The notes beneath the pieces were generated by a model that saw only the letters and a list, made by a program, of their open reading frames with translations, searched no databases and was not told where the DNA came from. Of a stretch of 64,000 nt of DNA, positions 37,487-48,183 are shown piece after piece (position 1 is the stretch's first letter; each line of letters begins with the position of its first letter). Source of the stretch: Capillidium heterosporum (lineage: Eukaryota; Entomophthoromycota; Entomophthoromycetes; Entomophthorales; Capillidiaceae); assembly GCA_016630905.1 (NCBI GenBank), contig WBMQ01000008.1:806001-870000 (forward strand), given 5' to 3'. Made by a program: the position numbers and the translations under genes.

Positions 37487-38019
37487 TTACGGTAGACTAT
37501 TCTTGGGTACACTTGGCATATGCTTCAACAAATTATCCAATCTTTTGTCTTCCCGAATTTTGTTGATACGATTTTGCCTTAGGTATAAAATATCCCTATG
37601 CAACTTGTAGCTACTAAAACTCTTCAATTTTGGGGCTGGACTTACATTGGTTGGTTCCGTTTCCTTCTCTTTGTCGTCTTTAACCTCATCTTTTGGTTTC
37701 TCGATATCTTTATCATTATCGCCTTCACCTTTCATCTCCTTTTTTTATCATTATTATCCTCCTTTTCATCATCCTTTTTGGTATCTTTATTTTCGACTTT
37801 TACTACCGGCTTCTTTTCGACTTTGGGTTCATCTGGTACGTCGATACAAGTAGCGAATCCTCTATCGTTGAGATGAGCCAAGCAGGCAAAGAAAAAATCA
37901 ATTGGCGGTTGACCATGCTTGAATACGAGACAATTTGTTGTTGGTTTATAACAGATGAAGCAGTCACTTGGCTTAACCGTTGTGCGGGTTATCCATTCGT
38001 TCTTGTTTAGGTCGGTCAT
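37487..38019 (-). CDS. VFA1: Vps4-associated protein Vfa1 (one apparent missing base)
   Basis: Vfa1 binds and stimulates the ESCRT-III ATPase Vps4 at endosomes in yeast. The N-terminal domain shows the family's zinc-type motif: CFICYKPTTNCLVF then FFACLAHLNDRGFATCI. A Lys/Asp/Glu-rich linker follows. The C-terminal Vps4-binding helix is HRDILYLRQNRINKIREDKR with the ending HMPSVPKNSLP, close to the fungal consensus. The two parts are in different frames. The switch falls at a run of seven T (37740-37746 on the plus strand), which would read through if it were eight. Read literally, the protein stops just after the linker and loses the Vps4-binding end. The Met chosen (38019) starts the conserved domain; an upstream in-frame Met is absent. 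Confidence 0.88.
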
Positions 38020-38605
38020 CTTCAAACTTGGAAAAAATTCGAAAAATGGATTGTTCAATTCTAAAGTGATATATGCTAAATTTATGGTTTGGAAATAGGA
38101 AGCCAATTGTAGTACTGCTCTGGTCCGAATCAAGCATTACAAATTTAATGGTAAACTGTTCATATAAACCGAGTGCCTTCCAGCCATTTTAATTGTAAAT
38201 TATTACCTAAAGTACTTGAACAGAATATTAATAACTTGTTACTCCTGATTTGGTCAGATTAGCAGACTGTTTTGAGCGGAGGAATAAAGGTCAATGGACA
38301 ATAGCATTAGAAAATGCTTATATATGCAGAAAATAGACCATCTAGAGAATACTCAAAGAGCCAAAGTAAGTACGTATCACCTAACAAGGTAGTCTGATCT
38401 CTTTAGCTGTGATAGTCACGTCGTTTAAGTTGCGATTTTCAGAGAAAAATATGAATTTGTCTGATTTGCTGTAAATATATTTTAAACCAATAAAGTTTTA
38501 AACAGTGTTGATTTTAATGATGGAGCTTTCATTCTGAAGTTGAACCTATACTGATCAAGGTAAAATAACCACATTTGATTACTTCTACCTTTAATACAAG
38601 AAACT
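38020..38605. other. Intergenic between divergent VFA1 and VMA22
   Basis: AT-rich shared promoter region; no distinct elements identified. Confidence 0.55.
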
Positions 38606-39367
38606 ATGGAAAGCAACAGGGACGAAAGATTAGGTTTGGTATGTAAAAAGTTGGACGAATTAACTTTAGAATATTTGAATTTAATGGAAAGGTATCAGAG
38701 CCAAAGGCAAAGGACCAACTTCTTAATGAACACAGTAATTTACATGTATAGCTATATTATTAATGTTATATCTATAGGGATATTTAGAATTAGCCCATTC
38801 GAAATACGTTATGGGGCCAAACAAGGTATCGAAATATCAGTATGACAAGCGTATGCAAGCTACTACTTTATGGTAAGCTATTTTGTAGTTTACAAGTGCC
38901 TAATAGTATATAGTCAAGTAGCTGAAAATGACTCTACAAATTCCACCAATTTCGTACTAACCTTTGACAACTTAACTAAGGAGCGAACACATCTAAATTC
39001 AAGCAACACTTCATCGCCAAATTCCATTCCCAAAGACACCAATGTTCGAGCACGCTCCACCAAACTCAATCAACATTCGGCCTCAGTTGAAGTTTCCGAC
39101 GACGAAGATATAAAGGGTATCAACGGAAAACCGGAAAGTTTACCCTTACTGGAATTCAACTCTAGTAATGAACAAAACAACTTGAAAGTTAAGGAGGATC
39201 CAGTTAATTGGTTTGGTATCTTGACTCCGGCTTCCCTGAAAAACTGCCAGGATTCGTTCAAGCAGGCTACTTTGGAATTGACCTCGTTGACCAACTTGTT
39301 GAATCAGATGGATAGAGTAGAGAAAGAGATCGAAAATTCGAAGTTGGAAAAATTGAATTTTTATTAA
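38606..39367 (+). CDS. VMA22: V-ATPase assembly factor Vma22/CCDC115-like
   Basis: Vma22 works in the ER with Vma12 and Vma21 to assemble the membrane sector of the vacuolar proton pump. Three exons give an N-terminal coiled coil (LVCKKLDELTLEYLNLMERY), then GYLELAHSKYVMGPNKVSKY with QYDKRMQA, matching the 'L-A-x-x-x-MG' motif of CCDC115. A Ser/Asn-rich variable middle follows. The diagnostic C-terminal block is DPVNWFGILTPASLKNCQDS then FKQATLEL and a closing coiled coil. Introns are about 43 and 41 nt. Length (about 230 residues) is somewhat longer than yeast Vma22, owing to the variable middle. The gene converges on RRG7 with a 64-bp gap. Confidence 0.88.
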
Positions 39368-39431
39368 TTAAATGTGTAAAAAACTATATAAATAGTAGGT
39401 TTCATTTCATCATTGTTCTTTATTTTTGTGT

Positions 39432-40028
39432 TCAGTAGCTTATTTTCAATTCCTCATCTACAATAAATATAACTTTACCCTTGCTGTTGCCAATTTTTAC
39501 CTTATTATTTAATACTTGGTTCGCTTTAGTATTCCAAAGACAAAGCTTACAATAACTTTCACTTTCCTGCTCCTCCTTATCCACAATTTGTAAAAGCATT
39601 ATCGGAAGTTTACTTTCAAAACATCTATTTAACGCTTTATCGGTAAACCCTGAACTCGCTACTAGAAAGCCTAAAGTATTTAGAGGTTCGGAACTTAATA
39701 CCCCTTCCAACTCCCGTATTACGTTAGGTTTTATTGCATTTATGGAGCGCTTACACTGACCAATTACTGGTATGTTGGAGCTAGATAAGGACCAATACCC
39801 TCTAAAGTCGATACCTTTGTCATCAGCTTGACCTCGTTTGTTTAACGTCAAGTTGAGTTTATTGAGATAGCGAATGGTCTCAAGTTCGTAGTTGGTTCCT
39901 AGGTAGACGTAGTTAGATTTTACTAGGGAAGTTGTGGTTCGAACTTTTGATGTTGATTTCGGATGTTTGCTGGTTATGGAGTTGTAGGGTTTCTTGTAGT
40001 GCTGAAGCTGTCTAAAACCTTTTAGCAT
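39432..40028 (-). CDS. RRG7: Rrg7-like mitochondrial protein with an Mrr-type nuclease fold
   Basis: Rrg7 (required for respiratory growth) is a fungal mitochondrial protein of unknown biochemistry, related to Mrr-type restriction endonucleases. The first ATG of the open frame (40028) starts a basic, Ser/Lys/Tyr-rich presequence-like N-terminus (MLKGFRQLQHYKKPYNSITS). The conserved core follows: YVYLGTNYELETIRYLNKLN, RGQADDKGIDFRGYWSL, IGQCKRS, then PNVIRELEGVLSSEPLNTLG. The Asp of GIDF and the Gln-Cys-Lys correspond to the D...QxK active site of that nuclease superfamily, and a Glu follows, so catalysis is conceivable. Intronless. The gene shares a promoter of about 125 bp with the kinesin. 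Confidence 0.85.
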   Translation of the reverse strand: MLKGFRQLQHYKKPYNSITSKHPKSTSKVRTTTSLVKSNYVYLGTNYELETIRYLNKLNLTLNKRGQADDKGIDFRGYWSLSSSNIPVIGQCKRSINAIKPNVIRELEGVLSSEPLNTLGFLVASSGFTDKALNRCFESKLPIMLLQIVDKEEQESESYCKLCLWNTKANQVLNNKVKIGNSKGKVIFIVDEELKISY

Positions 40029-40154
40029 CCTTTGAGAAAGAGCATCAAAAAACTTGGTTCCCAGAGATAAAAATCTCGTCACTTCAATCCTAACAAAATA
40101 AACTCAATGTGAGAACTTTCACCTCACTATTTGCCAAAATTTCAGCAAGGTTGC

Positions 40155-42319
40155 ATGCAGAGATCTATGGCCAACACTTCGACACAGAATAAAGTACGGA
40201 TAGTTTGTAGAGTACGTCCATATCTGCTGAAAGAGGTTAAGAGCGAGGAGGATGTAAAAGTTAAAAGCAACTCCTTGACGATACGAAATAAACGAAATAT
40301 CGATGAGCTTCTTAATTACAAGTAACACCTATTATTAGTACATTATATAAATTCGTTAGCTTTGATAACTGTTATGACGGCTCGACAACCCAGCAGCAGC
40401 TTTTTGATTTTGAGGTGAAACCAATTATTAATCAAGTGTTGCTTGGGAAGGTAAATTTGTAAACAATTTATATCGATTAAAACCAACAAATTTACTAGGA
40501 TGCAACTCTATTTTGCTATGGCATGACTGGGGCTGGTAAAACTTATACTATTCATGGTACTACAAATTATCCTGGGTTAGTACCAAAGTGTGTAGAGCAT
40601 TTGTGTAGTTTAAAGGACGATTCAAACGACATAAAGCTGGAGATAAAGTTTTCATTTTTGGAAATCTATAAAGAAATCCCCTATGACTTGTTGAAACCTA
40701 GAAACAAGGTAATATATAGTGGCTATAGTCTTTAATTTTGGTTAGAAAAATACTTCTGAGTTGGCAATAAGGGAGATTAAGGGCAGGACTTATGTAACTA
40801 ATTTAACTATGGTAAGATTTATTTGCTTATAATGATGTTTTAAATACAATTTCTGTAGAGAGATATCAACGACATTGCTCAATTTAATAAAGAGTATAGG
40901 TACCTAAACATTTTTAATAGTAGTATAAATAAAAGTTTATTAAATTTAGTGAAGCCAGCAAAAGTCGAGCGACCGCAGTAACCAACATGAACGCTCATTC
41001 TTCCCGCTCTCACGCTATTTTAATTTTAACCGTACTACCGTATACTATTTAAACAAAATAACTAAATGCTCTTTAGTTGAATGTGACCCATCAAAATAGA
41101 ACATTTAGTACGAAGCTGAATTTTGTAGACCTGGCAGGGTCGGAGGACAATAGGAGGACTGGAAATGCAGCGGAGAGGCTTACCGAGTCTGGGGCTATAA
41201 ATAAGTCACTATTTGTACTAGGAAAGGTTGTAGATGCCTTAAACTCTAAAGCGGTAACTGATCTTTCAATTTATTGCAATATACTGACTAGCGGTAGATT
41301 AGAGTACCTTATAGAGATTCTAAGATGACTCGCATGCTTCAAGTACCACCTTTAATGATTTAAACAACTTTATACTTACTGATATGTAATTAGGATTCGT
41401 TAAGTGGGAAGGCCATGGCTACAATGATTCTAAATCTACCGCCAGGTCAAGTAATTTACTTTTGATATGGTTGTTTACTTATCGCTGCATAGGAATTCTT
41501 TACCGAAACCGTACAGGCGTTGAACTTTGCCAACAAATCCAAGAAAATTGTCAGTAGCCCTGTTGACCATTCTAAAGGTAATTCTATGACTAGTAGCTTC
41601 CCTAAGCTTAGTTTGAAAATAGATTATATAGTTCAACCAGAGCATAGATCCAACGTTAAGCGTCTAAGACGCAGTTTATCTTTAAGTTCAACGACAACGA
41701 CGACAAATAGCTTAAGCTTCGTCAAGGAGGCGCAGTTTGACGCCAACTTTTTCAATACCAATTTAATTCATATGTAAGTAGGTTTATAATTTACTTGCTA
41801 ATTATGTCCTTTAGCCATAAGACTGAGACAAGGACACATTCTGTCTATGTAGAAAAGACTCGGTTCCCGAGAAGGGAAAGCTTGTCAGACTATAATAGGC
41901 AGCCGACTAAGTCATACTCTGCTAGAAGGAACACATTAGCTCCTATTGATCCTAAATTTAACACCGATGCCTCAACATTCCTTTCAGATCTACCTATTAG
42001 TACATCAACGGATACGAAATTCGATATCGATAGACAGCCTAATTCATCATTATATGTTAAGTTGGCTTATAGGCCGTCCCAGCCGTTAGAAAATGATATA
42101 AATGGTACACAGACTGAACTGTGTCATCCCATACTCACTATAATCAACACAGCCAAAGTTAAAATTATTCAGTCGCTACCTTTTATCGGGCCGATCAAAG
42201 CTAAACTTATCGCCGATTTCGTAGTGGAGAATGACGGAGTGAAGTCGTTTGATCATCTGAAGCGGTGTTTGGGCGAAAAGTTAGTAGTTAAAATTGTAAA
42301 CAAGTACCTTGATGAGTAG
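40155..42319 (+). CDS. Kinesin-10 family motor (KIF22/Kid-like chromokinesin)
   Basis: About twelve exons encode an N-terminal motor. It includes [11 protein letters not shown], the P-loop [13 protein letters not shown], switch [10 protein letters not shown] and switch [17 protein letters not shown], whose DNRRTGN is characteristic of KIF22, followed by [12 protein letters not shown] and [18 protein letters not shown]. The neck is [12 protein letters not shown]. The tail is Ser/Thr-rich and poorly conserved, and ends in a helix-hairpin-helix ([20 protein letters not shown]), the DNA-binding module at the end of Kid. In animals Kid pushes chromosome arms toward the metaphase plate. The motor is shorter than usual in loop regions. 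Starts at 40155 (MQRSMANTS) or 40167 (MANTS) are both possible. Confidence 0.9.
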
Positions 42320-42741
42320 CAATAAAATATATGTTTGTTTATGAATTGAATTATTGTAATAGGTTTAAGCAATTTAAAAGTTGAGTTACTATGCTGATGA
42401 AATTAATTTTGTAAGGTTATGTAAATGAGGCTAATATATTACAAACGCACTTGAATAATAAGGTCGATTTAAAAGATTTTATATGAAAAACGTATACTTA
42501 GATGTTTGAATAGCAGATTTAAGCTTTAAGTAAAGTGACGGTTATATATATATATATCCATTTATCACTACTTCTACAACCTCTTTCTTTTGTATCCAAC
42601 TCAGTATCAACAAAAAGTTCAGTGTTCTTCATTACAGCAATAAATCTATTCCAACACCTTTAAAATCAAACATTCCAATTTACAAATAAAAAATATAGAT
42701 ATCTAGCTAAGAAAAATCTTCAAGCAATTGGCTCAAAAGAT
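42320..42741. other. Intergenic
   Basis: AT-rich, with a short TATATATATATA run near 42544-42557. Probably 3' flank of the kinesin and 5' flank of the tRNA. Confidence 0.55.
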
Positions 42742-42813
42742 TCTCGGGTAGTATAGTGGTGAGTATCCCCGCCTGTCACGCGGGAGACCGGGGTTCAATT
42801 CCCCGCTCGAGAG
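42742..42813 (+). tRNA. tRNA-Asp (anticodon GTC)
   Basis: 72-nt cloverleaf from TCTCGGGTAGTATAGTGGTG. Anticodon stem CCCGC/GCGGG around CTGTCAC (anticodon GTC); T-arm CCGGG/CCCCG-type with loop TTCAATT; acceptor TCTCGGG/CTCGAGA with one G-T pair; discriminator G as expected for Asp. A TTTTTG run follows 8 nt later as terminator. Confidence 0.96.
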
Positions 42814-43322
42814 TATATTTTTGTTTTTGATGTCTGTTTCTGCTTCAGAGGTCAATAACTTTGATGGTGTTGTAGTAAATATATCTTTTTGAGAAAGCTG
42901 TATATGGTGTATTTTATATACTTCTGTTGTTTTCTAGATGGGGCACTGGTTTAAATTGATTTCAATATATTCCAAAGATTTAAACTATCTAATCTAGCTG
43001 TCCATAGTCTACGATGTAGGCTCATTTATATAATAGATACAATTGAATTCATATGTACTTTTAAATATTTACATATACTATAATTGTAACATATAAGCAC
43101 CTGAGTTATGAGGTTTTTCTAAAATTGAACCTAACGAAGATTACCTCTATATTTAAACTTTAGTATTGTTAAAGACTTTTTGACTTATACTGGAATGTAG
43201 TTTTTATACAGGTCTTGAAAAATTAATATACAAATATAACACCAAGCCAAAATTAAAACTAGTAGCACAAGAAGTTTATTAGAACGTAAACATCACAGGT
43301 TAGTTGACAAACAAACAAAAAA
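42814..43322. other. Intergenic, AT-rich
   Basis: Nothing supported beyond the T-run terminator after the tRNA. Confidence 0.6.
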
Positions 43323-43718
43323 TTATAGCTGAGAGAACCTACGGTTCTTGTAAGAAAACTTGTTGAAAAGCTTAGATGATGGCAACAACGAGAAGGATCG
43401 CTTAGTCCTATAGTTCAAAAACTGGTCTTCCTCGTCATAATCCTCCTCCAAGCAATCATCGGTGTTGAATCCTTCCTCATCTACATCCTCTTCATCATTT
43501 AACTGCAGATCGTTGAGATAGGGGTAATTGGGCGTACCCATACCTAATCCATAATTGGATGGTAGGAATGGTGTTGATGGGGTGATGGTGTTGTTTGTTA
43601 GTATAGGTGTAAAGTTGACCGATGAGAAGTTGGTAGGTGGAGTTGGGAAGTAGGATTCTAATAGATCAATGAAATCGTTGGATAAATTCAAGGAGATGAG
43701 GATGCTGTTCAAAGGCAT
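43323..43718 (-). CDS. Hypothetical protein, 131 residues, with acidic centre and basic tail
   Basis: Intronless frame. The N-terminal third is hydrophobic-polar (MPLNSILISLNLSNDFIDLL), the middle is Thr/Pro/Asn-rich, then an acidic run (NDEEDVDEEGFNTDDCLEED) is followed by a basic, Ser/Arg-rich end (RTKRSFSLLPSSKLFNKFSY). The layout suits a small nuclear regulator. I recognise no family. Its codon pattern is less AT-biased than flanking intergenic DNA, which supports a real gene, but no homology does. Confidence 0.5.
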   Translation of the reverse strand: MPLNSILISLNLSNDFIDLLESYFPTPPTNFSSVNFTPILTNNTITPSTPFLPSNYGLGMGTPNYPYLNDLQLNDEEDVDEEGFNTDDCLEEDYDEEDQFLNYRTKRSFSLLPSSKLFNKFSYKNRRFSQL

Positions 43719-44601
43719 AGAGAGGATTTAGAACGTAGGAAATGTAGAGATGGGAGGGAGATGGCGTAGGATAGATGCAATATAAAATAAAAGAACAGAG
43801 GAATGCTTGCTTATAATTTAAAATGGCGCAAGTATTTATATTGGTGTAAGAAGTTGGGCAAGGTGTACATTAGTTTTTAGTTAACACTCTCGTGGAAAAC
43901 TTATCCATCAGTAAATAGTTCTAATGAAGTTTTCTAACTTCCCACTCATAGAATCAGATAGTATTTACCTATTTTCTACATATGTTCAGAATATCAACGT
44001 AAATCACGTTGGTAAACTTTGTTTTTAGGTGAGAAGTTACTGTAAGTAACCGATTTGGTTGTAAATTTGGTATGAAATGGATGGTGCAGTCATGTTTGCA
44101 ACGGTAAAATTTTAAAGTTTACAAGTTGGAATTTTATCCTATGTTGGGTTAGTTGCTATTCATTTATAGCCTATATTAAATCTTAGTTTGGTAAATAGCG
44201 TAAACAAGGTATACATGCGTATGGTGCACTGCCATCCAGCTTTTTCTATTGCGTTTAGACCGATGAGGCTAGTCGCACAAGTTAGATACTTTAAAACAAA
44301 GCAGTCACTTCAGACTAAAAATATGTTCCTAATATGCGCAGTCTAGCATATATAAGTTTATATACTTTTTTAATCGAATTTAACAAGAAGCATTCTATTA
44401 ATTCTGAACGAACTGGAGATGGATGAGTGTACAGAATATTTTTACCCTCCAATAATAATCGATTAGTACTTTTAACTTGTGGAAGAATCAGTGATTTACC
44501 TGGTCCAATCATCTAAGCATCTTGTAAGCTCCAGTTCCAATTTTGGCATTTTCAAGCTTACCAACCTTTTCAGACAACACAACAATCAATTTCGAAATAG
44601 T
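43719..44601. other. Intergenic between divergent genes
   Basis: AT-rich. The open frame 44315-44512 (-) is not supported. The frame open upstream of 44602 has no ATG before it. Confidence 0.55.
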
Positions 44602-46512
44602 ATGAGCGGCAAGGAAGACATAAGGGAATCGATATCAACTTGGAAAATGTGCTTCGAAAACCAGCAGCAAATTTTGTTTCAGGTAACGATAGTTTTTGAA
44701 TTGCATGTATATGCTATATATGTGTTGGTTTTAGTGTAGTATAGCCTGGCAAAATTAATGAGCTAGTTTTTTAGGAATTTAAATTGAACCCTACATTGAA
44801 TTTCGACTTAGTTTTCAACTATCAAGAATCGTTAAAAGTTGGTTTTGATTTAAATTTTTTAGATGATGAATCAAGGAATTTGTTTCTAGATATTTTAATG
44901 AGTAGTTTATTGATCGAGTTTGGACACGATGCTTTGAAAGATACATTCTTGACAGAGTTAAAGAATAGTATCAACTGGGACCTTTCTATAGCATTACTTC
45001 AATTCTATATAAGCTGTAGAGAGGAAGCAACTAAAACTAAAGTTAAAATACTATTCGATGATATTAGTTCAACTTTGAGTGGTAAAGAGGTAGGACTAAT
45101 GTTCTACGATGCCTTAGATAAACTCAACTTTGAGAACGAAGACCTTGAAGAGCATGTTGAAATCAATAGACTCGAAATGTACTTCATTTTACTGAAGCTA
45201 TTAAGTAGTAAAGGTTTACCTGCTTTGGTTCTTTCTAGTAGGCTTTCGATTGAAAAGAAGGTTGATTCCATTGATCCTTTCTTTAGAACCGTACTGTCAA
45301 CACTAGATTTAGTTATAATATACCATGGTAGTACTCTCAATGACCCTACGATTGAAGGTTTGGTTGGCAAGATCAAGTTTGAATCGACATTGATTGTGGC
45401 TGAAAATTTAACATCTCTTTTATTCACAAACAAGCTGCACGAAGTTGATATGTTGTTACGATCTGCACTGCCTTTCCTCATCGACTTGTATCCAATTAAA
45501 GAGTTAGCAATCGACCTTTTCTATCGATATTACCCAAAGTACAAATTCAAAAACACTCTCACTACAAGTATCCCTAAACACTTGCAAAAATTTACTCGAA
45601 TTTTATCAAAGTCTATCTTGGAAACAGGAATCGACAACATATTCAGTGCGTCGGATACCTTTAGTTGCTTTTTAAGGAATAATCTGTTGGCCTTACACAT
45701 CGTAGGAGATTCTTCAGTAGATATCCCTCCACCTATGCTTGTGCAACTAGTAGCTGAATATTTGGAAAGTCAATATGATCAACGTAGTCAAAGTGTATCT
45801 ATTGCCTACAACCACCTTATATATATCCTAAACTCCAAGATATATTTTCCAATACGGCCAGAGTTCATCCTACAATTAGTTGACAGCGTACCAGACCACG
45901 AAGATTCCGATTTAAGGTTAGCCGGAGTCCAGATCCTAAAAGAGTTGACGATTCAATTAGATTCAGGTCTGGTGCCTACTCTACTGGAAAGTCTGAATCG
46001 AGGATTAGATAGCCACTGTTCGCCTAACCATTTCACTATAAGGTATCAACTTTTACACCACGCTCTTGTAGTACGAGATCTCGATGCAAGTACCAAAATT
46101 CAGGTTGGAAAAGTTATCGACGATAGCTTGAAGCTACTGGTACCGTTCTTGGAGCAGAACAGTGAAAGTATTGTTGATTTTTCGGCAACTCTTACCACTT
46201 TAGCACAAGTGGTCATGTTATTAATTAACAAATCCAATACGAAGCAGGTAAAGTAAAATTTAGATGCATATAGTAAAGTTAAAATAGATAGCCACAGCGA
46301 ACTGGTTTTCAACTTTGAAGCAAAATATGTTTGCATGCAAGGTACGGGTACAGATCCTCCTCGACCAGGTAAAATTAAAGGGATTTTCTACTTTATATAA
46401 TTGATCCAAGTATATTGATTTTAAAATCTATCTGTAGGGTTTGCAATCACCACTGACGATTATTGTCTACCAAAAGTTGGATGAGGCACTTCAACTTCTA
46501 AATCGTATTTGA
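44602..46512 (+). CDS. Helical-repeat (HEAT/ARM-like) protein of about 560 residues, unrecognised
   Basis: Four or so exons: MSGKEDIRESISTWKMCFEN, a 490-residue main exon, a middle exon, and a last exon ending YQKLDEALQLLNRI at 46512. The long exon is almost entirely amphipathic helices, with paired-helix HEAT-like stretches such as EDSDLRLAGVQILKELTIQL and LVPTLLESLNRGLDSH near the C-terminal third. There is no catalytic motif, transmembrane segment or signal. This architecture is shared by Tti2-type (TTT complex) and Hsm3/S5b-type proteasome chaperones. The C-terminal HEAT pair most reminds me of Tti2, but I cannot assign it. Its 3' end converges on MUB1. Confidence 0.75.
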
Positions 46513-46881
46513 ATAAAAACTCTGAATTATCATATATACTTTCCTTTCATAAAAATATCCATTATAATACCGGAAGTTAGTGAACAATAGGACAAAAATA
46601 AACTACATTTTTAGGTTTTAACAGAGTTTTAGAAAGTAGAAAATATTCAAACGGGTGAGGGTCAAAGGAAAATAGGAGGGTGTGTAAGCGTACCAAGCTT
46701 GCTTCCAATTCGTCTATCCAAAACACGTAAACTGGACGGAATGAAGCTTAGGCATTGATTAATGGGATAAGGACGACAGCAGGCATCGAACTATAAATCA
46801 AGTAAAGTTCAGGACTCCTCGGTCGGTTCTTGAGTAACTGAAAGGTCTATGGGATGTAGTCCATTGGTTGGTGGCTCCAAG
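46513..46881. other. Short convergent intergenic region
   Basis: 370 bp between the 3' ends of the helical-repeat gene and MUB1. Nothing seen. Confidence 0.6.
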
Positions 46882-48183
46882 TTAGTAAAGACAGGTCGTC
46901 GAGTTAATACCGGTGGCTTGGTTGGTGGTGGTGGCGGTTGCTTCAGTGGCACCGTCCTGGCTACGTTCGACGCACCAGTAGCGGTGCCCTTCAGTCCAGG
47001 CCCTTGACTGGCACACTTTGCTGCAGTACTTGGCCTTGCGGCATCGCCGACACTTGGCAAACTCTCTGGGAAATGTCTCCCATTTGCCACAGGACATGAA
47101 AGCGCACTGGCGCAGGCCACCCCGGTCTTCATCCTTACGACAGGCGTTGCGCATGATGATTCCAGACCAGTACTGCACCTCGTTGGCGTGCGACCTAGTC
47201 GTAAACTGCTCAACCAATCGGAACACGTTGATGGGCTTGTAGCCGACATGCAGCTTCTGCCTCAGGCTCGGGTATTTGGACAGGTAGGCGAGGAGCTGCA
47301 GGGACAGCAGTATGTCTTCCTCGCGGTATAGGACTTGGTCTAGCCAAGAGGGTGGAGTTCGCGTCTCGCCACCCATATCTTCGTCGTCCTCTATGTCCTC
47401 TTCCTCATGGAGTGAGTGGGTGGTGTTGAGGTATTGGTCGTTGCTGATAGGTAGGTTGAAGTTGGAGCTGGATCTGGGCTGACCGTAGCGGCTGGCGTCG
47501 GAAGCCAAGTTTTGCGTAAAGGAGAACAAGAAAGGTGTTGTGCGGTTCTCATCTGAGTACCGGCCAAATGTGGAGGCCGACGAGGACTGGGGGTTTGATC
47601 TTATGATTGGAAGTCCGGCTGGGGAGATCTCGATAACTGTGCCTTCGTATGTACGGGGTTGTTCGATTGATGCAGGTGTAGTTGCCGCCTCTATTGACTC
47701 TTCATTCTCCTGCATACAAGTCCTGGGAGGTAGTGGCTTGACCAAAGCAGCAGCTGCTACCGCATTAGATAGTACCATCTTCTCCTTGTCTGCTTTAATA
47801 TGCTCGAGCGCTGCCAGAAACGTCTCGAGTATATTTATCACAATAGGTATAGTATTGGCCTCAACCACCCGCTTCCTAATGTATTCGTTTCCCCTGACCC
47901 CTATATTGACAACGCATTGATACGCCATTGACCATTTCCAGCCAGATCTTACGTCGGTCACTTTGGTAGTACTCAAAATATGCACAAGCTGCTCTAGCCC
48001 ACCATCTTTAACGATGGCCTCCCTAGTTGCGACGGAAGTACTTGTCATATAAATCAGATGGTTAAGTGACGATAGTAAAGGAATTACAGTTGTGCAATTT
48101 AAAGTAGAGCGATCATAGACAGATGTTGTCATAGTTTTGGTTGATCGATTGGTTAATGGGTTGGATACATTAGTCTCACGCAT
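46882..48183 (-). CDS. MUB1: MYND zinc-finger protein Mub1/samB
   Basis: Mub1 partners the Ubr2 E3 ligase to ubiquitinate Rpn4, the proteasome-gene activator; the Aspergillus orthologue samB affects morphogenesis. The N-terminal part matches the fungal family: YDRSTLNCTTVIPLLSSLNH, LIYMTSTSVATREAIVKDGG, then helical repeats and RNACRKDEDRGGLRQCAFMS. The C-terminal MYND finger follows the pattern C..C..C..C...C..C..H..C: CAFMSCGKWETFPREFAKCR, RCRKAKYCSKVCQ, EGHRYWC. A low-complexity insert lies between. Intronless, 433 residues. A TATATAAAA sits immediately before the ATG at 48183. If that is the real TATA box, translation would start at the second Met (48132, MTTSVYDRST), still before the conserved region. 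Confidence 0.93.
   Translation of the reverse strand: MRETNVSNPLTNRSTKTMTTSVYDRSTLNCTTVIPLLSSLNHLIYMTSTSVATREAIVKDGGLEQLVHILSTTKVTDVRSGWKWSMAYQCVVNIGVRGNEYIRKRVVEANTIPIVINILETFLAALEHIKADKEKMVLSNAVAAAALVKPLPPRTCMQENEESIEAATTPASIEQPRTYEGTVIEISPAGLPIIRSNPQSSSASTFGRYSDENRTTPFLFSFTQNLASDASRYGQPRSSSNFNLPISNDQYLNTTHSLHEEEDIEDDEDMGGETRTPPSWLDQVLYREEDILLSLQLLAYLSKYPSLRQKLHVGYKPINVFRLVEQFTTRSHANEVQYWSGIIMRNACRKDEDRGGLRQCAFMSCGKWETFPREFAKCRRCRKAKYCSKVCQSRAWTEGHRYWCVERSQDGATEATATTTNQATGINSTTCLY

Noticed and set aside
37598-38010. Plus-strand open frames over VFA1
   Set aside because: They are mirror frames of the Lys/Asp/Glu-rich minus-strand VFA1 gene, giving Phe/Leu/Ser runs.
46809-47249. Second minus-strand frame inside MUB1
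   Set aside because: Shadow of the MYND region; the MUB1 frame is conserved and complete.
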